Part shown: positions 20,599 through 30,246 of the stretch, in pieces
Numbering within the stretch: position 1 is the stretch's first letter
How the letters are laid out: every line of letters starts with the position of its first letter
From: Marinobacter salarius
GTDB lineage: Bacteria; Pseudomonadota; Gammaproteobacteria; Pseudomonadales; Oleiphilaceae
Length of the DNA stretch: 64,000 nt
NCBI GenBank assembly: GCA_000831005.1
Contig: CP007152.1
Span: 1,364,001 to 1,428,000 of the forward strand
Reading direction: 5' to 3'
Translations under genes and position numbers: made by a program
The notes under the pieces: generated by a model
Told to the model about the DNA's origin: nothing
The model's database searches: none
What the model saw: the letters and a program-made list of their open reading frames with translations, nothing else

Positions 20599-23155
20599 CG
20601 CTCAGACAAAGCCGCTGTGGATGCTCAAATTCGCGATCACCGATCTGCGATCGCGCATCTCTGCGCTCAAGGTCTTTCTCGCCTGCCTTATCCTCGGCGT
20701 TACCCTGGTGGCCGCTACGGCCAGCCTCTACCGGGTGATCGAGCAGAGCCTGCTGGCGGATACCCGCATGTTATTGGGTGGCGATGTGGAGCTCGATGCC
20801 AGTGAGCCGTTACCAAGTGACGTGATCGATTGGGTAGGGCGCACCGGGACTCTTTCGCTGGTTCGGGAGTTCGACACGATTGTCAGTGGCGAAAGCGGTG
20901 ACGGCTTCTTTCGCGCCGAGATCCTGATTCCGGATGCGGCCTATCCGCTCTACGGTGAGCTGCAGCTAACGCCGGATCAGTCGCGTGCCGAGCTAACCGC
21001 ACGCAAGGATGGCCGATGGGGCGCCGTAATTGACCCCTTGCTGGCCGAGCGCCTGGGCCAGACTATAGGAGACCAGATTGAGATAGGCGCAGCCACGTTT
21101 CGCATCAGCGGCCTGATCCAGAAACAGCCGGATCGCCGCCTGAACGCCAACTGGCGTGGCCTGCCCATCATGATTTCCGAACAGGCGGTCGAGGCGACGG
21201 AACTGATCCGGCCAGGCAGCCGCGTGGACTACGAATACCGGGTGAAGACCGACCAGAATCTGGATACGTGGCTGGCGGACTTTGAACAGGCATTCCCGGA
21301 ACCAAACTGGGACACCACTACCTTCGCCGAGCGCAGCGAACGCATCGCCGAACGGCTGGACCAGATTGCCACAGCGCTCATCCTGATTGCCTTCACCACG
21401 CTGTTTATTGGCGGCCTCGGTGTCGCCAACAGCATACACGCCTACCTGGATGAAAAACTGGGCACCATCGCCACCCTGCAGACACTCGGCCTGCGCCGTA
21501 AACCATTGGTGGCCATTTACCTGTTGCAGATCGGACTGCTGGGCAGCCTGGCTGGCCTGATCGGCGGCGGAATCGGGTTGGGGTTTTCCGCGGTGGCGAT
21601 ATCCATCGCGGGCGACGCCTACGCGCTGTCCGGGCCCGAAGGGGCAGGGGGCTGGTTATCCCTGTGGTTTGTTCCCTTGCTTCTGAGCTGGCTGTTTGCA
21701 GTACTCACGGCCTACGTGTTCGCGCTGCCGGCCCTGGCCAGGGCCCTCGCTGCGTCACCGGCCGGGCTGTTCAGGGGGCAGGTACAGGCCGCCCGCAACG
21801 AACCCCACACATGGCGAGTCGCGAGCTATGTGCTGCTGGCGATCTATATCAGCGCCACTCTGTTCTGGTTGCCGTCGCCGCAACTGGGATTCCTGTTTCT
21901 GCTGGCGGTGGTCGTACTCTGGGCCTTGCTGGAGGGCATCATCAAAGGGCTTCGGCGAGGCGCCAAAGCGTTGGAAAACAGTGGCTTTGCCGACCGCAAG
22001 TTCGCCCGGCGGCTGGCGCTCGCCAATCTCCACCGGCCGGATTCGCCACTGCGGGCAACGTTGTTGTCGCTCGGCACCGCATTGACCCTGGTGGTGGCCT
22101 GTACCCTGATGGTCACCACACTTTTGAGAGCGCTGGAAACCACGATCCCGGCGGAATCCCCCGCGCTCATCCTCTATGAAGTGTTCCCGGACCAGATGGA
22201 GCCGCTCACGTCCGGCCTTGAATCGCTGGACCCGTCCAGCAGAACGGAGCTTCTGCCACTGGTTCGCGCCCGAATGGCCGCCATCAATGAAGAGCCCATC
22301 GCAGACGCGCTCGCTGACGACCCCCGAGCCAGGCGCGAAGCCATGGGTGACGAATACAAGCTCACCTACCTGGCGGGAAATCCGGAAGGCCTTGAGCTGG
22401 TAAAAGGCAATTGGTGGAGCACTCCGGCCCCGGAAGGGCAGCCCGCCTACATGGCGATGGAAGACCGCGAAGCCAACGCACTCGGGCTAACGGTGGGCGA
22501 CCGGATTGAGTTCACGGCCCAGGACCAGCCGATTGTCATCGAAATCAGGGCGATCTACCGCCAGAAAGGCCTACAGACCCGGTTCTGGTTTGAAGGCGTT
22601 CTGCAGCAAGGCGCCCTGGATGGACTGATCAGCCTGTACGTCGGCGCGGTCTACCAGAGCGACACCGCCGCCAAGGAATCGCAGCAATGGCTGGCCGGCA
22701 ACATTCCCAACGTCATCACGCTGCGCACGGCTGACTGGCTTGAAACGGCGGGAGACCTGCTCAACAAGGCAGCCGCTGGCCTTGCGGCGGTTGCGTCCGT
22801 CAGCCTGCTGGCAAGCCTGTTGGTGTTGTCCAGCGTGGTCAGCGTCAGCCGCAGGCGCCAACTCTACGAGGCCAACCTGCTGCATTGTCTCGGTGCCAGG
22901 CACCAGGCCATCCGGAACTCCATGCTGCTGGAAACCGGCTTGCTGACCTTTCTCGCAACGGTGTTTGCCACGGCGCTGGGTTCGCTGATCGCGCTGCCGG
23001 TGGCAGACCTGGCGCTCAAACTGCCAGCGGGAGATCTGTGGTGGATCGGCGCACTGGTGGCCGGCGTCGTCAGCGCGCTGGCGTTGCTGGGTGGCTTGCT
23101 GCCCACGTTGAGGGCTATGCGGCTGAATCCGGCGGTTCTGTTGCGGGATGGGTAA
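20588..23155 (+). CDS. ABC transporter permease, YbbP-like (FtsX domains)
   Basis: A large inner-membrane permease of 855 residues with two FtsX-type domains, one around residues 255-400 and one at the C-terminus (SLLASLLVLSSVVSVSRRRQ). Long periplasmic loops lie between the first helix and the first FtsX block and in the middle. This is the YbbP architecture, partner of YbbA; the system is linked in E. coli to lipid- or ester-hydrolase functions but its cargo is unsettled. The start at 20588 lies inside the end of the ATPase gene. The gene is intact. Confidence 0.85.
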   Translation: MKRNAQTKPLWMLKFAITDLRSRISALKVFLACLILGVTLVAATASLYRVIEQSLLADTRMLLGGDVELDASEPLPSDVIDWVGRTGTLSLVREFDTIVSGESGDGFFRAEILIPDAAYPLYGELQLTPDQSRAELTARKDGRWGAVIDPLLAERLGQTIGDQIEIGAATFRISGLIQKQPDRRLNANWRGLPIMISEQAVEATELIRPGSRVDYEYRVKTDQNLDTWLADFEQAFPEPNWDTTTFAERSERIAERLDQIATALILIAFTTLFIGGLGVANSIHAYLDEKLGTIATLQTLGLRRKPLVAIYLLQIGLLGSLAGLIGGGIGLGFSAVAISIAGDAYALSGPEGAGGWLSLWFVPLLLSWLFAVLTAYVFALPALARALAASPAGLFRGQVQAARNEPHTWRVASYVLLAIYISATLFWLPSPQLGFLFLLAVVVLWALLEGIIKGLRRGAKALENSGFADRKFARRLALANLHRPDSPLRATLLSLGTALTLVVACTLMVTTLLRALETTIPAESPALILYEVFPDQMEPLTSGLESLDPSSRTELLPLVRARMAAINEEPIADALADDPRARREAMGDEYKLTYLAGNPEGLELVKGNWWSTPAPEGQPAYMAMEDREANALGLTVGDRIEFTAQDQPIVIEIRAIYRQKGLQTRFWFEGVLQQGALDGLISLYVGAVYQSDTAAKESQQWLAGNIPNVITLRTADWLETAGDLLNKAAAGLAAVASVSLLASLLVLSSVVSVSRRRQLYEANLLHCLGARHQAIRNSMLLETGLLTFLATVFATALGSLIALPVADLALKLPAGDLWWIGALVAGVVSALALLGGLLPTLRAMRLNPAVLLRDG

Positions 23156-23163
23156 TTGACTGG

Positions 23164-23909
23164 TTACATCGCCCTCGCAAATAACCCAAAGGGCAGGGCC
23201 TTTAACACGTAACTGAGCGGTGTCCAGGGCCACCAGGCACATAGGCTCGGCGTACCTCGGAATCAATCGCTTTCACCAGAGCTTTTACGCCGGTTTCCAG
23301 ATCCACCCGGAAGGGCGCGTTCCTGGTATCGCGGTTGATGTCGGTGAGGATGTAGCCCGGCATGATGTTGCTGACATTGATGGGCTTGCCCTTGGTGTCC
23401 AGTTGAAGGCCTTCAGCCAACGAGGCTACGGCGGCCTTGGTGGCTGCGTAGACGTTGATAGGGCCACGGAAGCCGCGAACACCGCTGACTGACGACATCA
23501 GTACCAGATGCCCACTGTTCTGTTCCCGGAAAATCTCCATCGCCGCCTCGCTCTGGGCAATGGCGGCGATGAAGTTGGTTTCCGCCGTCTGCCGGTTGGC
23601 GGCAAAGTGCCCGCGCCCAATCGGCTGGGAGCTGCCAATGCCTGCATTCACCACCACGCGGTCAAGACTGCCAAGCTCCTCCCGAAAGCCCCGGAATACC
23701 TCGAACACCTGCTCGTAGTCGCACACGTCCAGGCCGCGGACTAGCACCCGAATATCGGGGTAGGCCTGCTGTAACTCCCGCTGTAATGCCTCCAGCTTAT
23801 CCGCCCGCCGCGCACAGAGCGCAAGATTGCAGCCCTTTGCGGCCCATTCGCGGGCCATGCCTTCACCGAGGCCGGTGCTGGCACCGGTAATCAGAATGTT
23901 CTTTCTCAT
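23164..23909 (-). CDS. Short-chain dehydrogenase/reductase (C-terminal frameshift)
   Basis: NAD(P)-dependent oxidoreductase of the classical SDR family. The nucleotide-binding motif is TGASTGLGEG, the structural NAG is in VVNAGIG, and the catalytic Ser and YxxxK are in MSSVSG and YAATKAA. A base is missing near 23231; restoring it changes the ending from GGPGHRS to GWPWTPLSYVLKALPFGLFA and moves the stop to 23164. That hydrophobic ending is typical of this SDR subgroup, which supports the correction. The substrate is unknown. Confidence 0.85.
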
Positions 23910-23987
23910 TGGTTATGCCTTGGCTGGTTCAAGTTGTTTGAGATCAGCCTAGCATGATTGGTTGAGTTTGGAATTGGGTGACGCGCC

Positions 23988-25049
23988 TTAATCTACGGTT
24001 CCCGTTAGCCCCGGCTCATGCAGCGCCTTGCCAATCGCCTGATAGGCTCTTTCCGCTTCCGACAGTGCTGCATAATCGCGTGCGCAAACCGCGACGATAA
24101 CCGCCTCATCGGGCGCCTGAGGGTTGAGCAGGCCGATATCACAGGAGCGGGCCACCTGGGTGCCGGTTTTATGGGCGAAGTGGGTGCCTGCCGGCAAGCC
24201 CCCTGCAATACGATGATCCCCCGTGGTGATTTCGGACAGATAACCCAGCAATTGGTCCGTGTGGGCGTCATTCAGAAGTTCGCCCCTGACCAGTTGCTCC
24301 AGCAATGCCCCGAAGGCTTCGAGACTGCCTGAGTTGATTCGCCGCTGATAATAGCGCTCAAAGGCTTCACGCACGCCTTTGGCCTCCGCCTCTCTTGCAG
24401 TAATGTTGAGTTTTTCCAGCAACATATCGTACCGCGCCTGGTAGGTGCGGGCGGTTTTCAGATCGATGAAATCACGATTGGTCAGCACCGAAACACTGGG
24501 GTGAACTTCCCTGTATGCGTCGTAGCGCACCTGGAGGATCGTGGTAATCGGCCCCAGCCCTTCGGGAACCAGCCGTGCCACATCCTCTCCGAATGATTTC
24601 TCGCCAAGAAAACGTATCAACATGTCGGTTGCTGTGCTGTCACTGTCGACAATAGAGCGTCTGTTGAGCTCTTCCAGGCTGTAACGGGCACCGGGGTCCA
24701 CCCAGAGCAGATCTCCAGTGCCATCCACATAATCTGCAGCCCGGAGAGTGAGTTTCTGCTTCAGATCCAGGCCTTCGTTCTCGGCACGTTGCATCAATAC
24801 GATGGCTAGCGGAATTTTGACGGTAGAGGCCAGATACCAGTCCTGGTCGATGTTATGAGAAACCTTCTGGCCCGTACCCAGATGACGGATGTAGACCCCG
24901 AGATCGCCAGAGAAGGTTCGGTCAATGCGTTCGATTTCTTTCTGCAGAGTCGGGGACCAGTCATCGGCCTGGGCCACAGAACCCAGGCTGAGAACGAAGA
25001 GGGCCAACAGTGCCGCACCGGCCTGCGAGAAGATAGGTTGCAGATTCAT
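23988..25049 (-). CDS. Secreted class-A beta-lactamase-like serine hydrolase
   Basis: Exported protein of 353 residues with a signal peptide ending near VAQA. The penicillin-recognition motifs are in order and spacing: Ser75-Thr-Val-Lys78, Ser136-Asp-Ser138 and Lys294-Thr-Gly296. The omega-loop Glu of true class A beta-lactamases (ExxLN) is not visible, and the region between the second and third motif is longer than usual. It is therefore better described as a class-A-like serine hydrolase; peptidase or esterase activity is possible. It diverges from the DUF418 gene. Confidence 0.8.
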   Translation of the reverse strand: MNLQPIFSQAGAALLALFVLSLGSVAQADDWSPTLQKEIERIDRTFSGDLGVYIRHLGTGQKVSHNIDQDWYLASTVKIPLAIVLMQRAENEGLDLKQKLTLRAADYVDGTGDLLWVDPGARYSLEELNRRSIVDSDSTATDMLIRFLGEKSFGEDVARLVPEGLGPITTILQVRYDAYREVHPSVSVLTNRDFIDLKTARTYQARYDMLLEKLNITAREAEAKGVREAFERYYQRRINSGSLEAFGALLEQLVRGELLNDAHTDQLLGYLSEITTGDHRIAGGLPAGTHFAHKTGTQVARSCDIGLLNPQAPDEAVIVAVCARDYAALSEAERAYQAIGKALHEPGLTGTVD

Positions 25050-25242
25050 GGGGCTCCCTGTTTGCGCCGGGTTACAAATGCTAAGGGTTCCAATGCTGCG
25101 TGCACAGTCCGACGGCTGTCAACGAACCGCCAGTTACGATCCGGTAGCCTTCAAGCGATCTTCATCTATTACCGCTAAACCTGATATGCGAAGGTTGCGT
25201 TTATACGGAAAGAACCCAACTGCGGCGCAGGGAGTATCCGAA

Positions 25243-26416
25243 ATGGCGAGCAAAGGCGAACGTATTGACGGTCTGGATGCCCTTCGGGGCTTTGCCATCT
25301 TCGGTATCCTGCTGATTAATATTCAGGTGTTCTCGGGCTGGGGGTTCGTCTCCGCTGACACAAGGCAAGCGTTAACCTGGTCGGAATGGGACGAACCCAT
25401 TGCCACCTGGCTGGACATCCTGGTGCGGGCCAAGTTCTACAGCCTGTTCTCCCTGCTGTTTGGTTACAGCTTCATGATGCTGGCCCAGCGGGTACAGCAA
25501 AGCCCCGTCCGCTATCACTTGCGGCGAATGCTGGGGCTGCTGGTTATTGGCACCGCCCATTCTCTGTTCCTATCCCCGTGGGACATCCTCATGCTGTACG
25601 GGGTAATGGGGCTTTTCCTGGGGGCCTTCCTGAACGTTCGCGCTCCAACGCTGGCTGCCTGCGGCGTTGCCCTGCTGGTAGTCACGGGTGTAGCACTCTG
25701 GTTCGAGCCCCAGTTGGGGTTGGCGGATCTCGGAAGCGGCCTTCCACTGCGCCTGCTGCAGGACAATGTGCCGGCCTGAGTGGGGGGAGTTACCTGGAGG
25801 TGGTCGAAGCCAATGCCTACCTCAGCGTCAGCGTGTTTCTGGATCGGATTGAACACCTGCGCCCCCTACGGGTGATGGCGATGTTTCTATTTGGCGCCGC
25901 TGCTGCCCGCCTGCACCTGGCGGAGCGCAATTCGGGCCATGTCCGGCTATTGATTGTGGTGGCACTGGTTGGCTGGTGGTCGGCACCGCCCTGGCCATGG
26001 CCGAGGTTAAACTGGGTGAAGAGAGCCTGGCCCACAGGGTTGTGAATTTGCTGGGTAGGGTAGGCGCTCCACCGTTGCTTGCCATGGGCTACGGGGCCGT
26101 TCTGCTGCTCTGGTGGCGGGGCAGGGGGCGCTTGACCGGGGTGGTTCGCTCAGCCCTTGCGCCAACCGGTCGTATGGCACTCACCAACTACATTCTGCAG
26201 TCCGCCGTCTGCATCTGCGTCTTCTATGGCATGTGGGGCGACCGCTTCGCCTCCCTTTCTCTCGCTGCACTGATGCTGTATTCAGCGGTATTTTTCATGG
26301 CCCAGATGATCTTCAGCGCTGTCTGGCTGCGGCTGTTCACCCAAGGGCCCCTGGAATGGCTCTGGCGCTGGCAGATGAAGCGCAAGCGGCCAAGGTTGCT
26401 CCGAACAGAGGCATAG
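25243..26416 (+). CDS. DUF418 membrane protein, YeiB-like (two frameshifts)
   Basis: Integral membrane protein with the N-terminal block RIDGLDALRGFAIFGILLIN and the C-terminal DUF418 block APTGRMALTNYILQS. About ten hydrophobic segments are present. The frame breaks near 25780 and again near 25978; one added base at each point links VPALSGGSYLEV and VALVGWWSA/VGTALAMAEVKLG. The ATG at 25243 has a GGAG site 9 bases upstream. The function of the family is not established. It is related to acyltransferase-3-like membrane proteins. Confidence 0.8.
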
Positions 26417-26425
26417 AAATAGAAA

Positions 26426-26656
26426 TCAAGCCTCGTCCTTCAACGCCAGGCTGACCAGCTTGTGAACCACGGGCGACACCAGCATGATGGTGGGAAAGGC
26501 GACGACAAACGCAAAAAGCCAGGCATTCAGCCAGATTGAAACGATATTGCTGGTCCACCCCACGTTAAAAACGCTGATCACCAGCGACATGATGCAGGAC
26601 ATCAACAGTGACATGAAAAACGAAAATACGATTCTGTGATATTTGCGGTCAATCAT
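26426..26656 (-). CDS. DUF2798 small membrane protein
   Basis: A 76-residue protein with two hydrophobic helices, starting MIDRKYHRIVFSFFMSLLMS and containing WLNAWLFAFVVAFPTIML, as in the DUF2798 family. No function is known. It lies 3 bp after a lipoprotein gene and 10 bp from the converging DUF418 gene. The lipoprotein, this gene and the acetyltransferase gene upstream appear to form one transcript. Confidence 0.85.
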   Translation of the reverse strand: MIDRKYHRIVFSFFMSLLMSCIMSLVISVFNVGWTSNIVSIWLNAWLFAFVVAFPTIMLVSPVVHKLVSLALKDEA

Positions 26657-26659
26657 TCT

Positions 26660-26956
26660 TTATCTCTTCAATACATTGGTAGAGCCCGGCAAGGGTTCCC
26701 CAGGGCAGTTCAGACTCTTTATCGTTTTTTCCTTTAGCCAGATCGTCTCACCCTGATACGGATGTTTTCTCCAGTCTTCTGTCACCTCAATACAAAAGCC
26801 GGGCAAATCAGGCAGGCGCTTGATAAAGGTTTTTGGATAACCTTCGGGCTTTTCACCAATGATGGCAGAATCCGAGTTCTTCAGATTGACGGCTGATTGC
26901 TGCGAAGCACAACCAATAAGGCCTATGACCAAAAGTATGGTGAAAATGCACTTCAT
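26660..26956 (-). CDS. Small lipoprotein of unknown function
   Basis: A 98-residue protein with a lipoprotein signal peptide: MKCIFTILLVIGLIGCASQQ, with lipobox LIGC. The mature part has two further cysteines (GFCIEV and LNCPGE), possibly a disulphide. I recognise no domain. Its start overlaps the stop of the upstream acetyltransferase gene by 4 bases (ATGA), and it is followed at 3 bp by the DUF2798 gene. Confidence 0.65.
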   Translation of the reverse strand: MKCIFTILLVIGLIGCASQQSAVNLKNSDSAIIGEKPEGYPKTFIKRLPDLPGFCIEVTEDWRKHPYQGETIWLKEKTIKSLNCPGEPLPGSTNVLKR

Positions 26957-27405
26957 AGCGTGGACCCATCCAGATCTTTCACATAAACATGAGTCGTCTT
27001 TGCATGCTCGAAACCGATAGATGGGTAAAACCCATGGGACTCCGAACGACTCACATTGGATCGTACCACAACCCGTGACAGCCCTTTGGCGCGGGACCAG
27101 TCTTCAACAGCCTGAACGAGCAAGCGCCCAACACCCGCCCGTCGAACATTGGCGCTCACAACCAGCCCAGTGATCTCAGAGGTAAACAGCTCACGGATAG
27201 AAATACGCCTCTCGGCGACCGCCCACCCAACCACTGCGGCATCTGAAATAGCTACCCATATCTGATGGCTCGGGGATTCCAGTAATGCCATGAGCCATTC
27301 CCGAGCCTGGGATTCGTTGACGGAGTAACCCCATTCCAGGATCAGGCCGCGTATCTCTGATAGGTGCTCAGTTCTTCCTTCTGTGATCGAGACTTCTACA
27401 TTCAT
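26953..27405 (-). CDS. GNAT-family N-acetyltransferase
   Basis: A 150-residue acetyltransferase. The acetyl-CoA pyrophosphate loop is in VSANVRRAGVGRLLVQAVED (R/Q-x-x-G-x-G/A type), and the C-terminal FYPSIGFEHAKTTHVYVK is typical of the fold. Substrate unknown. It overlaps the lipoprotein gene by 4 bases and is probably the first gene of a three-gene unit. Confidence 0.85.
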   Translation of the reverse strand: MNVEVSITEGRTEHLSEIRGLILEWGYSVNESQAREWLMALLESPSHQIWVAISDAAVVGWAVAERRISIRELFTSEITGLVVSANVRRAGVGRLLVQAVEDWSRAKGLSRVVVRSNVSRSESHGFYPSIGFEHAKTTHVYVKDLDGSTL

Positions 27406-27430
27406 TCAGTATGCCTACGGAGTGATGAAT

Positions 27431-28338
27431 CTAATCCATATCGGGATTCGCGCATTCCAAGGTCGCTTCGACCTGCAGGTCGGGCCAAGGATCGGAAATG
27501 TCGGTGGCTCCGCAGCGCGGAGGTACAAGAGAAGCAGGGTCACTGGGAGACAGGCTCGCAGACCATTCTCCTTGCGGGTGACCATTAAAGGCGTCAGTGC
27601 GTTGCCCCGGTTCCAGCGTGACCGGGCCGACTGCCGGGTTGTTCGTACGTAACTGGATGGTGTGGCCCGTGGTGTTACGCACATTGACAACCCGCACGTT
27701 GTCGCCGGCATATCGACGTTCTCTCCAGCCAAATTCCTCATCAAGATCGAGCGGTAGCCATCCCGGATTTGCACCGGTGCACACAAACGGAAACTCATAG
27801 ACCGGGGTGGATGGCGGGGTGAGCTGCACCATTTCTGTGGTTCCCGCCATGGTGTAGTTTTTGCCTTCAAAGCTGACCTGGCCGTTGAACGTAGTGGTGG
27901 CGGTGGGCATAACGGTCCGCGAGCCGGCTAATTCCTCGTTCTCGTTGTTCACCGGTGGGGTAAGCGTGAGCGTATCTGCGGTAACGGTCAGTTCGAACGG
28001 CGGGTAGCATCCATTATGGTTCGGGCAGGACTGCGCAATGCCGGTCGGAAACGAGGAAGGACAGCAAAACCCATCAATGCAACTGCCATCCGTAGGGCAT
28101 TCAGCCGTGCTGCTGCAGCTAGCGTCGGACGTGTAATCCTCGCCCAGAACAACGCAATGCGATCTATCACGAGGGATATTGCCGACATCCCAACTGACGG
28201 TTACTTCATCGCCCGGGCAGAACAGCTTGGCTCAACTTTTAGATGGGCGGGATCTCCGGGTAAGCCGCCGGTTTTCACAGCACAGGCGCTTAGGAGAAGC
28301 AGGGCAGGCAGACAAATCTTGAGTAGTTGGGCGGACAT
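27431..28338 (-). CDS. Cysteine-rich lipoprotein (frameshifted)
   Basis: Read as one gene after adding one base near 28225. The N-terminus is MSAQLLKICLPALLLLSAC, a lipoprotein signal with lipobox LSAC and an AGGAAG ribosome site. The original frame stops after 44 codons; the next frame continues FCPGDEVTVSWDVGN and then a cysteine-rich stretch with about ten Cys in 50 residues, including CSSTAECPTDGSC and DGFCCPSSFPTG. The last 170 residues, containing RRYAGDNVRVVNVRNTTG, are Cys-poor and possibly beta-rich. Total about 302 residues. I do not recognise a family. The spacing of Cys recalls small disulphide-rich (EGF-like or Dickkopf-like) modules. Confidence 0.6.
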
Positions 28339-28515
28339 TGTTTTCTTCCTTAATCATTACCAATCGTGATTATTCCCAGTACGAATGGTGCTGCACTTCT
28401 TGCTCCTATATTGGGGCGCAGCTAACCCTTCACCACTTTGAGTGTAGACGTGATTTTCTATCCTGAGGCAGCGTGGCTATTTGCCAGTCCGGAGTCACCT
28501 CAAAACCGGCTTTGG

Positions 28516-29058
28516 TTATACCTGCGTTTCATCTGGAATCAGTGCTAACAGGTCGGTAACGCCAACATCCACACCCATCTGCGACAGCAACGTTGAAACT
28601 TGCCCGCGGTGGTGGGTTTGATGGTTGAAGAAATGAAGAATCAGGATTGAATACCGCTTACTGGCAGGAATACCTTTCATGTTGTGGTAGGTGAGAACAA
28701 AATCCAGGTCCTCTTCTGAAAGCAGGGATGTCCATTCGATTATCTGGCGATCCAGCCAGATCCGGTGTTCCTTCAAGCCGTCCAGATCGTCAAAGACAAT
28801 CTGATCCAGGCTCTTAGGGTTTTCAAGATCAACGACAGCCTGAATTGAGTCCAGGCAGGATGGGTGGGTCACGAAACGTTTGAACCATAGGGTGTCAGCC
28901 ACAACGATGTGATTGAGCGTTCCCAGAATGGAGCCGAAGAAGGCCCCACGGTCCTTGGTTAGCTCCGAGGCGGAGAGGCGACCGGCCGCTTCGTAGACCT
29001 TTGCGTTCATCCACTGATTGTAAGCGGCCAATAATTGGAAATGTTCTTTCAGACCCAT
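28516..29058 (-). CDS. DinB-family protein
   Basis: A 180-residue four-helix-bundle protein. Likely metal-binding histidines occur in GTLNHIVVAD and HFFNHQTHHRGQV, which is the family pattern. DinB proteins are putative metal-dependent hydrolases or thiol transferases; the role here is unknown. The ATG follows GGGAGAAG. It lies 70 bp downstream of the AlkX-like gene on the same strand. Confidence 0.85.
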   Translation of the reverse strand: MGLKEHFQLLAAYNQWMNAKVYEAAGRLSASELTKDRGAFFGSILGTLNHIVVADTLWFKRFVTHPSCLDSIQAVVDLENPKSLDQIVFDDLDGLKEHRIWLDRQIIEWTSLLSEEDLDFVLTYHNMKGIPASKRYSILILHFFNHQTHHRGQVSTLLSQMGVDVGVTDLLALIPDETQV

Positions 29059-29128
29059 CGGGGCTTCTCCCTGGTGGAGGGTGTCACTTCAAGTGCGCTG
29101 CTCTCATTTTACGCAGGCACACCGAGCC

Positions 29129-30232
29129 TCACAGCGAAAGAAAGCGCTCGAGGCGTACCCGCTCGTCCTGCAACGCTGGATTGAACGCGGTGTCGTCTGG
29201 GGCATGTCCGCGCACGTACCCTGGCTCTAGCTCCAGTTGCCCATTACGTACGGCGGCATTAGCCCAGCCTATGACATGACCGCGCCACAGCATAGGTAGT
29301 GCATAGTAACCACGCACCCGCTTTGGCGCCGGAGTGTAGGCCTCGAAACGGTAGGCCCAGCCCCAGAAACGCTCAAAGCGATCGCGGTCCCAAACTAGGG
29401 GGTCGAAGGGTGCCAGTAGGCGCAGGTGGTCATCCAGCACATCGTCACCCGCAAAGCGGCGGCTGCCAGGATTCTCTCCGATTGGCCAAAACCAGCGACA
29501 GCCATCGACTGTCGCCTGGGGCAGGCGAGCCTTTGCACGCGCGAGTGCTTCACGACGACGCTCGCGCCACTGCGGGACCGCTGAAGAACTCACGCTCGTT
29601 ACCAGGCGGCTGAGCGTAGCCGCAGGCAGCGGGGCATACTTTGCGACTGCTACGTCTACCAAAGCGTCCAGTGTGGTATCCGGGTTCACCGCGTCGTGCT
29701 CATCAGCGAGCGGCGGCGCATAAAGGCGTACCCCGGCTTCGCGCTTTGCCACACGCAGCAGCCCGCGATAATGCATGCCGTCCAGGAGCTGCGTACTGGC
29801 ACGGCTATTACCGCCGAACCAATTCTTGGTGGTGCCGTGCTCGAAGGCTGAGTCCACCTCGCGCGGGTGAACGACACCACGGCTTTGCACAAATTCCTGC
29901 ACCGCCTGCGCCTGTTCCCAGCGTGAGCGTGGCCACTCGGTGCGCGCCGTGCGCGGGTGCATAAGGCGCTGCGTGGTGCGGGGCAGAACCCCGTAGTTGA
30001 TAAAGAAATCTTCCTCGATCGCCAGGCGCGGGTAGCGAGCCTCCAGGTCACCCGCCTGGTAGTCGATAACACGATGGCGGAGCGTCAAATCCTGCGCTCG
30101 TGCCGGCGCTCGTATTGGGTCGAGCTGGACAAAACCCAGTTTATTGATTGCGCGTGACAAACTGGTCGGCTTGAAGAGACTGCGCGAGATGGCGTAACGG
30201 CGCAAATGATCCATGGTGAGGGTAGCGGTCAT
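29129..30232 (-). CDS. AlkX/YcaQ-like winged-helix DNA glycosylase
   Basis: A 367-residue protein of the HTH_42 family (AlkZ/AlkX), which unhooks interstrand crosslinks or removes alkylated bases. The family's catalytic QxD motif is visible as Gln36-Leu-Asp38 in FVQLDPIRAPARAQDL. The tandem winged-helix layout and the C-terminal GYYALPMLW also fit. Nuclease or intrinsic beta-barrel additions are absent. It starts 14 bp after the stop of a solute-binding protein gene, so the two may be co-transcribed. Assignment to the AlkX branch rather than AlkZ is inferred from the motif and length. Confidence 0.8.
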   Translation of the reverse strand: MTATLTMDHLRRYAISRSLFKPTSLSRAINKLGFVQLDPIRAPARAQDLTLRHRVIDYQAGDLEARYPRLAIEEDFFINYGVLPRTTQRLMHPRTARTEWPRSRWEQAQAVQEFVQSRGVVHPREVDSAFEHGTTKNWFGGNSRASTQLLDGMHYRGLLRVAKREAGVRLYAPPLADEHDAVNPDTTLDALVDVAVAKYAPLPAATLSRLVTSVSSSAVPQWRERRREALARAKARLPQATVDGCRWFWPIGENPGSRRFAGDDVLDDHLRLLAPFDPLVWDRDRFERFWGWAYRFEAYTPAPKRVRGYYALPMLWRGHVIGWANAAVRNGQLELEPGYVRGHAPDDTAFNPALQDERVRLERFLSL

Positions 30233-30246
30233 AGTAATCAGTTGCC

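Noticed and set aside
23988..25049. Antibiotic-resistance class A beta-lactamase
   Set aside because: The three core motifs fit, but the omega-loop glutamate is not seen and the spacing is altered, so a resistance call is not supported.
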